Of a DNA stretch of 64,000 bases, positions 25,288-33,516 are shown one piece after another. The stretch is taken from positions 1 through 64,000 of the forward strand of contig JASBRP010000004.1 in NCBI GenBank assembly GCA_030149365.1. The letters run 5' to 3'. The notes under the pieces are model-generated. The model was not told where the DNA came from and did not search any database. It worked only from the letters and a program-made list of their open reading frames with translations. Position numbers and translations under genes: made by a program. The first letter of the stretch is position 1. Each line of letters begins with the position of its first letter. This stretch comes from Solimonas sp. (lineage in GTDB: Bacteria > Pseudomonadota > Gammaproteobacteria > Nevskiales > Nevskiaceae).

Positions 25288-26291
25288 TGCGCGGTCGCGC
25301 CCTCCTCGGTGCCCTTGCGCTGGCGGCGGCCCCCACGGCCTTCGCGGCGGACCCGGCCGATTTCCTGGTGCGGATCGGCGAGGCGGCGCGCAATACCAAC
25401 TACCAGGGCGTGATCATCTACCAGGGTGACGACATGCTCGAGACGATGCGGGTAACGCATCGCTTCAAGGACGGCACCGAGCACGAGCGGGTCCAGTCGC
25501 TCAATGGCGATCCGCGCGAAATCCTGAAGGAAAACAACAAGGTCATTTGCCTGTTGCCGAAGGATCGCAAGCTCACGATGAACCTGCCGACGCCCAAGGC
25601 GCTGTTCCCGGCCCTGAGCGCCGAGCGCCTGCAGCAGATCTCGCAGGTCTATGAATTCAAGGACCTGGGCACCGCCCGCGTCGCCGGGCGCAATTGCCAG
25701 GGCCTGGCCATCGCCCCCCGCGACCAGTTCCGCTATGGCTACGAGATCTGGGCCGACCAGCAGAGCTCGGTGCCGCTCAAGGTCAGCCTGATCGGCCGCA
25801 AGGGCGCCGTGCTGGAGCAGATGATGTTCACCGAGATCGAGTTCCCGGCGAGCATTCCCGACACCGCTTTCCGCCCGCAGTTGCCGCCCGGCGAGACCCG
25901 CCAGGTGGTGCAGATGATCGAGAACCCGCCGCTGCCGCAGCCCGGCGTGTCCCCCAGCACGGTCAGCCTCAAGCTGGACCGCATGCCGCCGGGCTATCGC
26001 GTGGCTTTCCGCGAGCTGCGCCCCCTGCCGGCGGGCCAGGGCATGGTCGAGCACGTGGTTCTGTCCGACGGCCTGTCCGCCATCTCGGTGTTCAGCGCGA
26101 TGAAGGCGGCCCCGCCCGGAAACGTGCAGTCCCAGAGCGTTTCGCAGATGGGTACGGTGCACGCCTACCGCCGCATGGTCGGCGGCTTCCACGTCACGGT
26201 GGTGGGCGAGGCTCCGCAGGAAACCGTGCGCATGATCGGCGACGGCGCCAAGCCGGCCGGCAAGGTCGAGGCCGCCGCCGCCCTGCCCTGA
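25287..26291 (+). CDS. rseB: Sigma-E regulatory protein RseB/MucB
   Basis: A 334-residue periplasmic protein with a signal peptide (cleavage near AFA-ADP). The large N-terminal domain (LVRIGEAARNTNYQGVIIYQ and FKDGTEHERVQSLNG) is the lipid/LPS-sensing MucB_RseB fold, and the C-terminal domain (about 215-320) is the RseA-binding part. RseB shields RseA from cleavage and releases it on binding mislocalised envelope molecules. It overlaps rseA by one base. No rseC follows; a protease gene does, as in pseudomonads. Confidence 0.94.
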   Translation: MRGRALLGALALAAAPTAFAADPADFLVRIGEAARNTNYQGVIIYQGDDMLETMRVTHRFKDGTEHERVQSLNGDPREILKENNKVICLLPKDRKLTMNLPTPKALFPALSAERLQQISQVYEFKDLGTARVAGRNCQGLAIAPRDQFRYGYEIWADQQSSVPLKVSLIGRKGAVLEQMMFTEIEFPASIPDTAFRPQLPPGETRQVVQMIENPPLPQPGVSPSTVSLKLDRMPPGYRVAFRELRPLPAGQGMVEHVVLSDGLSAISVFSAMKAAPPGNVQSQSVSQMGTVHAYRRMVGGFHVTVVGEAPQETVRMIGDGAKPAGKVEAAAALP

Positions 26292-26409
26292 GCGGGCGGT
26301 TGCCCGGCCCGCCGGCATCGCGGGACAGCTGGAAGTTTGAGTTTCCACTGATTTTCCTTTGAAATCCGCTTTGCCCCGCTTTTTTGGGCTATCCGGCCCG
26401 GAGTCCTCG

Positions 26410-27903
26410 ATGCGTATTGCCGCCCCCTCCCTGCGGCTGACCGTGCTTGCGGTCGTTGTGCTGCTGTCCGCCTGCAAGCGCGGGCCGGAGGCCGTTGTCG
26501 GTGCGCCGGACTTCGCCGACCTGGTCGAGCAGGTGTCGCCTTCGGTGGTCAATATCAGCACCGTGGTGGGCGAACTGCCGGCCGATCCGGCAACGCCGCC
26601 GGGCGCCGAAAGCGAGCCGGAGAGCCTGGAGGGTGCGCCCGACTGGTTCAAGCGCTTCCTCGAGGAGCACCAGGGCGAGAGCGAGGAAGAGCCGCCGCTG
26701 GAGAACACGCCGCAGTCGCTGGGTTCCGGCTTCATCCTGTGGAAGGATGGCTACGTCGTCACCAACTACCACGTCGTGCGCGACGCCAAGGAAGTGATCG
26801 TGCGCCTGCTGGACCGGCGCCAGTTCACCGCCCAGGTGGTCGGTAGCGACGAGGCCAGCGACCTGGCGCTGCTGCGCATCGAGGCCAAGGACCTGCCGGC
26901 GGTCAAGCTTGGCGACGCCAGCAAGCTGCGCCCGGGGCAGTGGGTGCTGGCCATCGGCTCGCCCTTCGGCTTCGATTACTCGGTCACCGCCGGTATCGTT
27001 TCGGCCAAGGGCCGCAGCCTGATCACCGAGCAGTACGTGCCCTTTATCCAGACCGACGTCGCCATCAATCCCGGCAATTCGGGCGGCCCGCTGTTCAACC
27101 TCAAGGGCGAGGTGGTGGGCGTCAATTCGCAGATCTACTCGCAGTCGGGCGGTTACCAGGGCCTGTCGTTCTCGATCCCCATCGACGTTGCCGCCAAGGT
27201 GGCCGGCCAGCTCAAAGAGCACGGCCGGGTCAAGCGTGGCTGGCTGGGCGTGGTGGTGCAGGAGGTGGACCGCGACCTGGCCATCTCCATGAAGATGGAC
27301 AAGCCCGAAGGGGCCCTGGTGGCCCGCGTGATGCCGGGCAGCCCGGCCGAGAAGGCCGGCCTGCGGGCCGGCGACATCATCCTGAGCTACAACGGCATCG
27401 AGCTGGCCAGTTCCACCGCGCTGCCGCCGATGGTGGGTATCACCGACCCCGGTGACAAGGCCGAGGTCAAGTTACTGCGCGAAGGCAAGCAGATGACCCT
27501 CAAGGTGGCCGTCGGCGTGCTGCAGCCGGATGCCGATCCGGGTCCGGCGAAACCCAGCCCGGTTCCGGCCGTCCCCGCCGTTCCTGCCCCGACGGACCCC
27601 CTGGGACTGACCGTGCGCCCCCTGACCGATGGCGAACGGCGTGATGCCCAGCTGGGAGGCCCCGCCAGCGGCGTGATGGTGGCCGAGGCCCGTGACGGTC
27701 CGGCGGCCCGTGCCGGCGTGCGTGCTGGCGACGTGTTGCTGCAGATCAGCGGACAGGAGGTCGGCAGCCCGGCGCGTTACCGCGAGGTGGTCGGCCGCCT
27801 GACCCCGGGCCAGACCGTGCCGGTGCTGGTGCAGCGCCGTGGCGCGCCGCTGTTCCTGGCCATGGACGTGCCGCAGGCTCCGGCCGCCCGGGGCAGGCCG
27901 TGA
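26410..27903 (+). CDS. degP: DegP/MucD-type periplasmic serine protease, predicted lipoprotein
   Basis: A 497-residue HtrA protease. The triad is His121 (TNYHVV), Asp151 (SDLALLRI) and Ser224 (NPGNSGGPL); two PDZ domains follow (about 285-380 and 400-490). It degrades misfolded envelope proteins and dampens the sigma-E pathway in the mucD position. The N-terminus is unusual: a hydrophobic run followed by LLSAC (Cys22) looks like a lipobox, so the enzyme may be acylated and membrane-anchored, unlike typical DegP. The 118-bp gap after rseB may hold its own promoter. Its stop overlaps the next gene's GTG. Confidence 0.92.
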   Translation: MRIAAPSLRLTVLAVVVLLSACKRGPEAVVGAPDFADLVEQVSPSVVNISTVVGELPADPATPPGAESEPESLEGAPDWFKRFLEEHQGESEEEPPLENTPQSLGSGFILWKDGYVVTNYHVVRDAKEVIVRLLDRRQFTAQVVGSDEASDLALLRIEAKDLPAVKLGDASKLRPGQWVLAIGSPFGFDYSVTAGIVSAKGRSLITEQYVPFIQTDVAINPGNSGGPLFNLKGEVVGVNSQIYSQSGGYQGLSFSIPIDVAAKVAGQLKEHGRVKRGWLGVVVQEVDRDLAISMKMDKPEGALVARVMPGSPAEKAGLRAGDIILSYNGIELASSTALPPMVGITDPGDKAEVKLLREGKQMTLKVAVGVLQPDADPGPAKPSPVPAVPAVPAPTDPLGLTVRPLTDGERRDAQLGGPASGVMVAEARDGPAARAGVRAGDVLLQISGQEVGSPARYREVVGRLTPGQTVPVLVQRRGAPLFLAMDVPQAPAARGRP

Positions 27904-28136
27904 CGCCCAGGCTGCTGATGCTGTCGCGGCCCGGCTGCTGCCTCTGCGACGAGCTGGAGGAGGACCTGCTGGCCGAGTTCGGCCCCGGCCGCTACCAGCT
28001 GGAAAAGGCCGATGTCGATTCCCGCCCGGAATGGCGGCAGGAGTACGGCATACGCATCCCGGTGCTGCTGGATGCTGATGGCCGGTTGCTGAGTGAAGGA
28101 CGGCTCGACCCCGAGCGGGTCGCCGCAGCCCTGTAG
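27900..28136 (+). CDS. Glutaredoxin-like protein (DUF836)
   Basis: A 78-residue thioredoxin-fold protein. The redox motif is CCLC ([13 protein letters not shown], residues 9-21) and the cis-Pro is in IRIPVLL. It matches the small DUF836/glutaredoxin-like family often found between mucD and lepA in gammaproteobacteria. It begins at a GTG overlapping the protease stop (GTGA), so the two are translationally coupled. No export signal is present, so it is likely cytosolic. Confidence 0.85.
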   Translation: MTPRLLMLSRPGCCLCDELEEDLLAEFGPGRYQLEKADVDSRPEWRQEYGIRIPVLLDADGRLLSEGRLDPERVAAAL

Positions 28137-28194
28137 TCCCGCTCGCTATATACTGCGCGGCCTCGCTGGCGGCTCCTTTCGGCCGCAAATCTCC

Positions 28195-29997
28195 ATGAAA
28201 CAAGAAAATATCCGCAATTTCTGCATCATCGCGCACATCGACCACGGCAAATCGACCCTGGCCGACCGCTTCATCCAGCTCACCGGCGGCCTCGAGCTGC
28301 GCGAGATGACCGAGCAGATCCTCGACAACAACCCGATCGAGCGCGAGCGCGGCATCACCATCAAGGCCCAGGCGGTGCAGCTGCACTACCGCGCCGCCAA
28401 TGGCGAGATCTACCAGTTCAACATCATCGACACCCCGGGCCACGTCGACTTCTCCTATGAAGTCTCTCGCTCGCTGGCAGCCTGCGAGGGCGCGCTGCTG
28501 GTGGTGGATGCCTCGCAGGGCGTCGAGGCGCAGTCGGTGGCCAACTGCTACACCGCGCTGGAACAGCACCTGGAAGTGCTGCCGGTGCTCAACAAGGTGG
28601 ACCTGCAGAACGCCGAGCCCGAGCGCGTGGCCGACGAGATCGAGCAGGTCATCGGCATCAGCGCCGTGGATGCCCTGCGCATCTCGGCCAAGACCGGCCT
28701 GAACGTGCCGGCCGTGCTGGAGGCGGTGGTACAGCAGTTGCCTCCCCCCAAGGGTGATCCCAGCGGCCGCCTGCAGGCATCGATCGTCGACTCCTGGTTC
28801 GACAACTACCTGGGCGTGGTGTCGCTGGTGCGCATCGTCAACGGCTCGGTCCGCAAGGGCGAGAAGATCCGCGTGATGTCCACCGGCAAGGACTACGAGA
28901 TCACGATGATGGGCGTGCACTCGCCCAAGCGCGTGTTCAAGGAGCAGCTGGAAACCGGCGAGGTGGGCTTCATCATCGCCGGCATCAAGGACATCTTCGG
29001 CGCGCCGGTGGGTGACACCCTGACCCGCGCCTCGGCGCCCTGCGACACCGAGCTGCCGGGCTTCCGCCAGGTGCAGCCGCGCGTGTTCGCCGGCATGTTC
29101 CCGATCGACGCCGAGGACTTCGAGGATTTCCGCGAGTCGCTGCAGAAGCTGCGCCTCAACGACTCGGCGCTGCAGTTCGAGCCCGAGAACTCCACCGCGC
29201 TGGGCTTCGGTTTCCGCATCGGCTTCCTCGGTATGCTGCACATGGAGATCGTGCAGGAGCGCCTGGAGCGCGAGTACAACCTGAACCTCATCACCACCGC
29301 CCCGTCGGTGGTCTACGAGGTGCTGACCACCCAGGGCGAAACCGCCAAGGTCGACAACCCGGCCGAGCTGCCGGAGCCGGGAAACATCGACGAAATCCGC
29401 GAGCCAATCATCGTCGCCCGCGTGCTGATGCCGCCCGACTATGTCGGCCCGGTGATGCAGCTGTGCATGGAAAAGCGCGGCGTGCAGCGCAACCTGCGCT
29501 ATCTCGGCTCGCAGGTGCAGCTGGAGGTGGAGATGCCGATGGCGGAAGTCGTGCTCGACTTCTTCGACCGCCTCAAGAGCGTGTCGCGCGGCTACGCCTC
29601 CTTCGAATACGACTTCCTGGAATTCCGCGCTGCCGACCTGGTGCGCCTGGACGTGCTGGTCAACGGTGACAAGGTCGATGCCCTGGCCACCATCGTGCAC
29701 CGCGAGAACTCCTACAATCGTGGCCGCGACCTCTGCGAGAAGATGCAGGATGTCATCCACCGCCAGATGTTCGACATCGCGATCCAGGCGGCGATCGGCT
29801 CCAAGATCATTGCCCGCAGCACGGTCAAGGCCCTGCGCAAGGACGTGACCGCCAAGTGCTACGGCGGCGACGCCTCGCGCAAGCGCAAGCTCCTGGAGAA
29901 GCAGAAGGAAGGCAAGAAGCGCATGAAGCAGGTGGGCTCCGTGGAAATCCCGCAGGAAGCCTTCCTCGCCGTGCTGGGCGTGGACAAGAAGAAGTAA
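28195..29997 (+). CDS. lepA: Elongation factor 4 (LepA)
   Basis: A 600-residue translational GTPase of normal length. The G1 loop [10 protein letters not shown]3 DTPGHVD and G4 NKVDL are intact, followed by domains II, III and V and the LepA-specific C-terminal domain ending in [18 protein letters not shown]. It acts on ribosomes to ease back-translocation or initiation stress. It lies 58 bp after the glutaredoxin gene and 19 bp before lepB. The ATG at 28195 gives the canonical [16 protein letters not shown] start. Confidence 0.97.
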   Translation: MKQENIRNFCIIAHIDHGKSTLADRFIQLTGGLELREMTEQILDNNPIERERGITIKAQAVQLHYRAANGEIYQFNIIDTPGHVDFSYEVSRSLAACEGALLVVDASQGVEAQSVANCYTALEQHLEVLPVLNKVDLQNAEPERVADEIEQVIGISAVDALRISAKTGLNVPAVLEAVVQQLPPPKGDPSGRLQASIVDSWFDNYLGVVSLVRIVNGSVRKGEKIRVMSTGKDYEITMMGVHSPKRVFKEQLETGEVGFIIAGIKDIFGAPVGDTLTRASAPCDTELPGFRQVQPRVFAGMFPIDAEDFEDFRESLQKLRLNDSALQFEPENSTALGFGFRIGFLGMLHMEIVQERLEREYNLNLITTAPSVVYEVLTTQGETAKVDNPAELPEPGNIDEIREPIIVARVLMPPDYVGPVMQLCMEKRGVQRNLRYLGSQVQLEVEMPMAEVVLDFFDRLKSVSRGYASFEYDFLEFRAADLVRLDVLVNGDKVDALATIVHRENSYNRGRDLCEKMQDVIHRQMFDIAIQAAIGSKIIARSTVKALRKDVTAKCYGGDASRKRKLLEKQKEGKKRMKQVGSVEIPQEAFLAVLGVDKKK

Positions 29998-30016
29998 GTT
30001 CCCGAGGACAGAACCG

Positions 30017-30793
30017 ATGCAGGATTTCCACGTCGATTTCGCGGTGCTGCTGACGGCGGCAACGCTGCTGACCGGCATCGGCTGGGCCCTGAACAAGTGG
30101 GTCCTGGCGCCGCGCCGTGGCGAGGGCGTGCCGCCCAATGCCATCGTGGACTTCTGCCAGTCTTTCTTCCCGGTGATCGCCGCGGTACTGCTGCTGCGCT
30201 CCTTCATCGCCGAGCCCTTCCGCATTCCCTCCGGCTCGATGATCCCGACCCTGCTGGTGGGCGATTTCATCCTGGTGAACAAGTTCGCCTACGGCTTGCG
30301 CGATCCGGCGTTCCACAACAAGTTCCTGCCCAACGGCCTGCCCGAGCGCGGCGACATCGTCGTCTTCCGCTACCCCCTGGACCCGCGTCAGGACTACATC
30401 AAGCGCATCGTCGGCCTGCCGGGCGACCACTTGGTCTACAAGGAAAAGCGCCTGACCGTGAACGGCCAGGAGATGACGCAGGAAGCCGATGGCGCCTTCC
30501 CGGTGCAGGGCGGGCACGCTTCCGGGGTGGTCTACCGCTACTCGGAGGACCTGACCGGTGTCCGGCACCATGTGCTGGTCGACCCGGACCGTCCCTCGGA
30601 CGATTTCGAATTCACCGTGCCGGAAGGCCAGTATTTCGCCATGGGCGACAACCGCGACGGCAGCTCGGACAGCCGCGTCTGGGGCACGGTGCCGGAACGG
30701 AACCTGGTCGGAAAGGCCTTTTTCATCTGGATGAGCTGGGACAGCGTCCGTACCCGGATCGATTTCTCGCGTATCGGAACCGTGATTAAATAG
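30017..30793 (+). CDS. lepB: Signal peptidase I
   Basis: A 258-residue inner-membrane leader peptidase that cleaves signal peptides. Two N-terminal membrane segments (about 8-30 and 48-62) precede the Ser/Lys dyad: Ser74 (PSGSM) and Lys129 (DYIKRIVGLPGD). The later boxes MGDNRDGSSDSR and VPERNLVGKAFFIW are present. It follows lepA by 19 bp and is the conserved partner of lepA and rnc. Confidence 0.96.
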   Translation: MQDFHVDFAVLLTAATLLTGIGWALNKWVLAPRRGEGVPPNAIVDFCQSFFPVIAAVLLLRSFIAEPFRIPSGSMIPTLLVGDFILVNKFAYGLRDPAFHNKFLPNGLPERGDIVVFRYPLDPRQDYIKRIVGLPGDHLVYKEKRLTVNGQEMTQEADGAFPVQGGHASGVVYRYSEDLTGVRHHVLVDPDRPSDDFEFTVPEGQYFAMGDNRDGSSDSRVWGTVPERNLVGKAFFIWMSWDSVRTRIDFSRIGTVIK

Positions 30794-30819
30794 CCGTATC
30801 CACGGGGAGGGAGGATTCC

Positions 30820-31206
30820 ATGCAGCTTCGTCATCGTCAGAAGGGTATCGGCTGGTTTGGCCTGCTGTTCATTTTCGGCGTGATTGCCTTCGTTGCGATC
30901 GTGGGTGCCAAGTGCTTCCCGATCTATATGAACCAATTCAAATTGCAGAGCACGCTGAACAAGGTTGCCAGCGGCGGAGATTCCGGCTCGGACGAAAGTG
31001 GCGCAGGGCTACGCAAGGAACTCCAGCGCTACTGGGATATTGATGACATCACGCGCATTCAGCCGAAGGACATCAAGATCAAGCGTAAGGAACAGGGACG
31101 CTTCATGGTCTATGACTATGAAGCGCGCGAGCGCTTGTTTTACAACATCTACATCGTCATCCACTTCGAGGGTGAGGTGCGGATGTCGGGCGCTTCGTCG
31201 GTCTGA
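30820..31206 (+). CDS. DUF4845 membrane protein
   Basis: A 128-residue protein with one N-terminal membrane helix (about 11-30, GWFGLLFIFGVIAFVAIVG) and a periplasmic domain (KCFPIYMNQFKLQSTLNKVA, then IKIKRKEQGRFMVYDYEARE). This is the DUF4845 family, usually found between lepB and rnc in proteobacteria. A GGGAGGGAGGA ribosome site precedes ATG 30820. Its function is unknown; the conserved place suggests a link to secretion or membrane biogenesis. Confidence 0.9.
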   Translation: MQLRHRQKGIGWFGLLFIFGVIAFVAIVGAKCFPIYMNQFKLQSTLNKVASGGDSGSDESGAGLRKELQRYWDIDDITRIQPKDIKIKRKEQGRFMVYDYEARERLFYNIYIVIHFEGEVRMSGASSV

Positions 31207-31211
31207 TTCGG

Positions 31212-31886
31212 TTGAGCAGGCATACGGTCGATCTGAGTCGTCATCTCGGGTATCAGTTCCGGGATGGCGCATTGCTGCAGCAGGCGCTAACGCATCGTAG
31301 CTACGCGCACGGCAACAACGAGCGCTTGGAATTCCTCGGCGACGGCCTGCTGAACTTCGTCATCGGCGAGCGCCTGTACGTGCTGCAGCCGAAGGCCGAG
31401 GAAGGCGCCCTCTCGCGCCTGCGCGCCAGCCTGGTGCGAGAGGAAACCCTTGCTTTGCTGGGGCGTGACCTGCAGCTCGGCGATCTGCTTCGGCTGGGCG
31501 AGAGCGAGCTGAAATCCGGCGGCTACCGGCGCGATTCGATCCTGGCCGACGCGGTGGAAGCCATCATCGGCGCCGTCTTCATCGACGGCGGCTTCGATGC
31601 CGCGCGCAGTGTCTGCGAGCGGCTGTATGCGCCCTTGTTGGCAGACCTGCCCGATGCCGAGTCCCTCAAGGACCCCAAGACCCGCCTGCAGGAAGCCTTG
31701 CAGGCCGGCGGCCGGCCCCTGCCGCGCTACGAAATCCTGTCGGAGTCCGGCCCGCCACACGCACGCCGTTTTGCCGTGCGTTGCCTGCTGCCCGACAACG
31801 AATCCTTTACCGAGTCCGAAGGGGCTTCCCGCCGCAGTGCTGAACAGCGCGCGGCCGAACTGATGATTTCCAAGATCCATGCGTAG
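31212..31886 (+). CDS. rnc: Ribonuclease III
   Basis: A 224-residue double-strand RNA endonuclease. The catalytic signature is NNERLEFLGD (Glu40, Asp44), with a second acidic pair Asp113/Glu116 (ILADAVEAIIG). The C-terminal dsRNA-binding domain (about 152-222) ends SRRSAEQRAAELMI. The predicted start is a TTG at 31212, six bases after the DUF4845 stop, with no evident ribosome site, so translation may depend on coupling. It processes rRNA and mRNA. Its end overlaps era by 8 bp. Confidence 0.95.
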   Translation: MSRHTVDLSRHLGYQFRDGALLQQALTHRSYAHGNNERLEFLGDGLLNFVIGERLYVLQPKAEEGALSRLRASLVREETLALLGRDLQLGDLLRLGESELKSGGYRRDSILADAVEAIIGAVFIDGGFDAARSVCERLYAPLLADLPDAESLKDPKTRLQEALQAGGRPLPRYEILSESGPPHARRFAVRCLLPDNESFTESEGASRRSAEQRAAELMISKIHA

Positions 31887-32763
31887 CGGAATGGTTTCAG
31901 TGATCGGGCGTCCGAACGTAGGGAAGAGCTCCCTCGTCAACGCCTTGGTCGGCCAGAAGGTCAGCATCGTCTCCCACAAGCCGCAGACCACGCGCCATCG
32001 CATCCAGGGTGTGCTGCACGAAGAGCGCGGCCAGGTGGTGTTCGTCGATACACCGGGCCTGCACAAGGTGGAGACGCGCGCGCTCAACCGCGTGATGAAC
32101 CAGGCCGCCGCCGGTGCCATCCACGATGTGGACCTGGTGCTATTCGTGGTGGAACTGGGCCGCTGGACCGACGAGGACCAGGCCGTCCTGCAGCGTCTCG
32201 AGGGCCTGAGCGTGCCGGTGGGCCTGGTGGTCAACAAGATTGATCGACTGGACGACAAGGAAAAGCTGCTGCCGCTGCTGCAGAAGCTGGCCGAGCGTCG
32301 TGACTTCGCCTTCATCGTGCCGCTGTCGGCGCAGAAGCGGGCCAACCTGGGCGGCCTGGTGGATGAGCTGTTCAGCCGCATCCCGGAGGGCGATCCGCTG
32401 TACCCGGAGGACATGGTCACCGGCAACGACCTGGGCTTCACCGTGTCCGAGATGATCCGCGAGAAGCTGATCCGCGCGCTGCACCAGGAGCTGCCGTACT
32501 CGACCACGGTCCAGGTCGAGGACTACAAGCGCGAGGGCAACCTCGACCGCATCCATGCCGTGATCTGGGTGGAGCGCGAAGGCCAGAAGAAGATCGTCAT
32601 CGGCGAGGGCGGTGCCACGCTCAAGGCCATCGGCACCTCCGCGCGCCGCGACCTGGAGCGCATGCTCGGGCGCAAGATCTTCCTGCAGATCTGGTGCAAG
32701 ATCCGCGAGAACTGGAGCGACGATCCCAAGGCCCTCAAGCGCTTCGGCCTGACGCCCGACTAG
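31879..32763 (+). CDS. era: GTPase Era
   Basis: A 294-residue essential GTPase in 30S ribosome maturation. G1 GRPNVGKSS (10-18), the switch PQTTRHR, G3 DTPGLH and G4 NKID are intact, and a C-terminal KH domain (EGGATLKAIGTSARRDLERM) binds 16S rRNA. It overlaps rnc by 8 bp and is followed by recO after 7 bp, the standard rnc-era-recO order. Confidence 0.97.
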   Translation: MRSGMVSVIGRPNVGKSSLVNALVGQKVSIVSHKPQTTRHRIQGVLHEERGQVVFVDTPGLHKVETRALNRVMNQAAAGAIHDVDLVLFVVELGRWTDEDQAVLQRLEGLSVPVGLVVNKIDRLDDKEKLLPLLQKLAERRDFAFIVPLSAQKRANLGGLVDELFSRIPEGDPLYPEDMVTGNDLGFTVSEMIREKLIRALHQELPYSTTVQVEDYKREGNLDRIHAVIWVEREGQKKIVIGEGGATLKAIGTSARRDLERMLGRKIFLQIWCKIRENWSDDPKALKRFGLTPD

Positions 32764-32770
32764 CGCTGTC

Positions 32771-33457
32771 ATGGACCATGGGCGCGTCCAGCTGGAGCCC
32801 TGCTGGCTGCTCAGCGTCAAACCCTACAGCGAAACCAGCCTGCTGATCGAAGCCTTCAGCGAGCGGCACGGCCGCATGGGCCTGATCGCCAAGGGCGCGA
32901 GATCTCCCAAGTCGCGCAACCGAGCGCTGCTGCAAGCCTTGCGCCCCTTGCTGCTGAGCTGGACCCAGCGCGGCGAACTGGCAGCCCTGACCGGAGTCGA
33001 GGCCAACGGCCCGCCGCCCGAGCTGGCCGGGGAGCGCCTGTTCTACGGCTGGTATCTCAACGAACTGCTGCTGCGCCTGCTGCACCGGCAGGACCCGCAT
33101 CCCGACGCCTACAAGGCCTACGAAGAAGCCCTGGCCGCCTTGACAGGGCCGGAAGCCGAATTCGCCCTGCGCCTGTTCGAAAAGCGCCTGCTGGCCGACA
33201 TCGGCTACGGTCTGGAGCTGGACGACGACATCGATCCCACGCTCCGCTACGCCTACGGCGAACAGGAGGGCTTCCAGGCCTCGCCCCGCGGGCACTGCTC
33301 CGGACGTGCCCTGATCGCACTGCGCGACGGGCAGCCGGCGGGCGAGGGCGATTGGCGCGTCGAACTGCGCCGCCTGATGCGCGAGCTGGTGCGGCGCCAG
33401 CTTGGCGGGCGCGAACTGGAAACGGCCAAGCTGCTGAGGCAGTTGCGCCGCCAATGA
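32771..33457 (+). CDS. recO: DNA repair protein RecO
   Basis: A 228-residue recombination mediator that loads RecA with RecF/RecR. The N-terminal OB-fold part (CWLLSVKPYSETSLLIEAFS and HGRMGLIAKGARSPKS) is well conserved, and the C-terminal helical part is Leu/Arg-rich. The zinc-binding cysteines known in Gram-positive RecO are absent, as usual in gammaproteobacteria. It is the last gene before a terminator and a convergent lipoprotein gene. Confidence 0.94.
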   Translation: MDHGRVQLEPCWLLSVKPYSETSLLIEAFSERHGRMGLIAKGARSPKSRNRALLQALRPLLLSWTQRGELAALTGVEANGPPPELAGERLFYGWYLNELLLRLLHRQDPHPDAYKAYEEALAALTGPEAEFALRLFEKRLLADIGYGLELDDDIDPTLRYAYGEQEGFQASPRGHCSGRALIALRDGQPAGEGDWRVELRRLMRELVRRQLGGRELETAKLLRQLRRQ

Positions 33458-33465
33458 AGCGTCCA

Positions 33466-33496
33466 TAAAAAAGGGGCCTGCGGATGCAGGCCCCTT
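33466..33496 (-). terminator. Rho-independent terminator for the lipoprotein gene
   Basis: AGGGGCCTGC (33472-33481) and GCAGGCCCCT (33486-33495) form a perfect 10-bp stem with a GGAT loop. On the reverse strand the stem is followed by a run of six or more T (the A-tract at 33466-33472). It lies 20 bp after the lipoprotein stop and could also slow recO transcripts, though that side lacks a T-tract. Confidence 0.85.
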
Positions 33497-33516
33497 CAAT
33501 GCCGCGATGCTACGGA

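Noticed and set aside
27472-30282. A 936-codon antisense frame across degP, the glutaredoxin gene, lepA and lepB
   Set aside because: Same shadow effect; composition is artefactual and it crosses several real genes.
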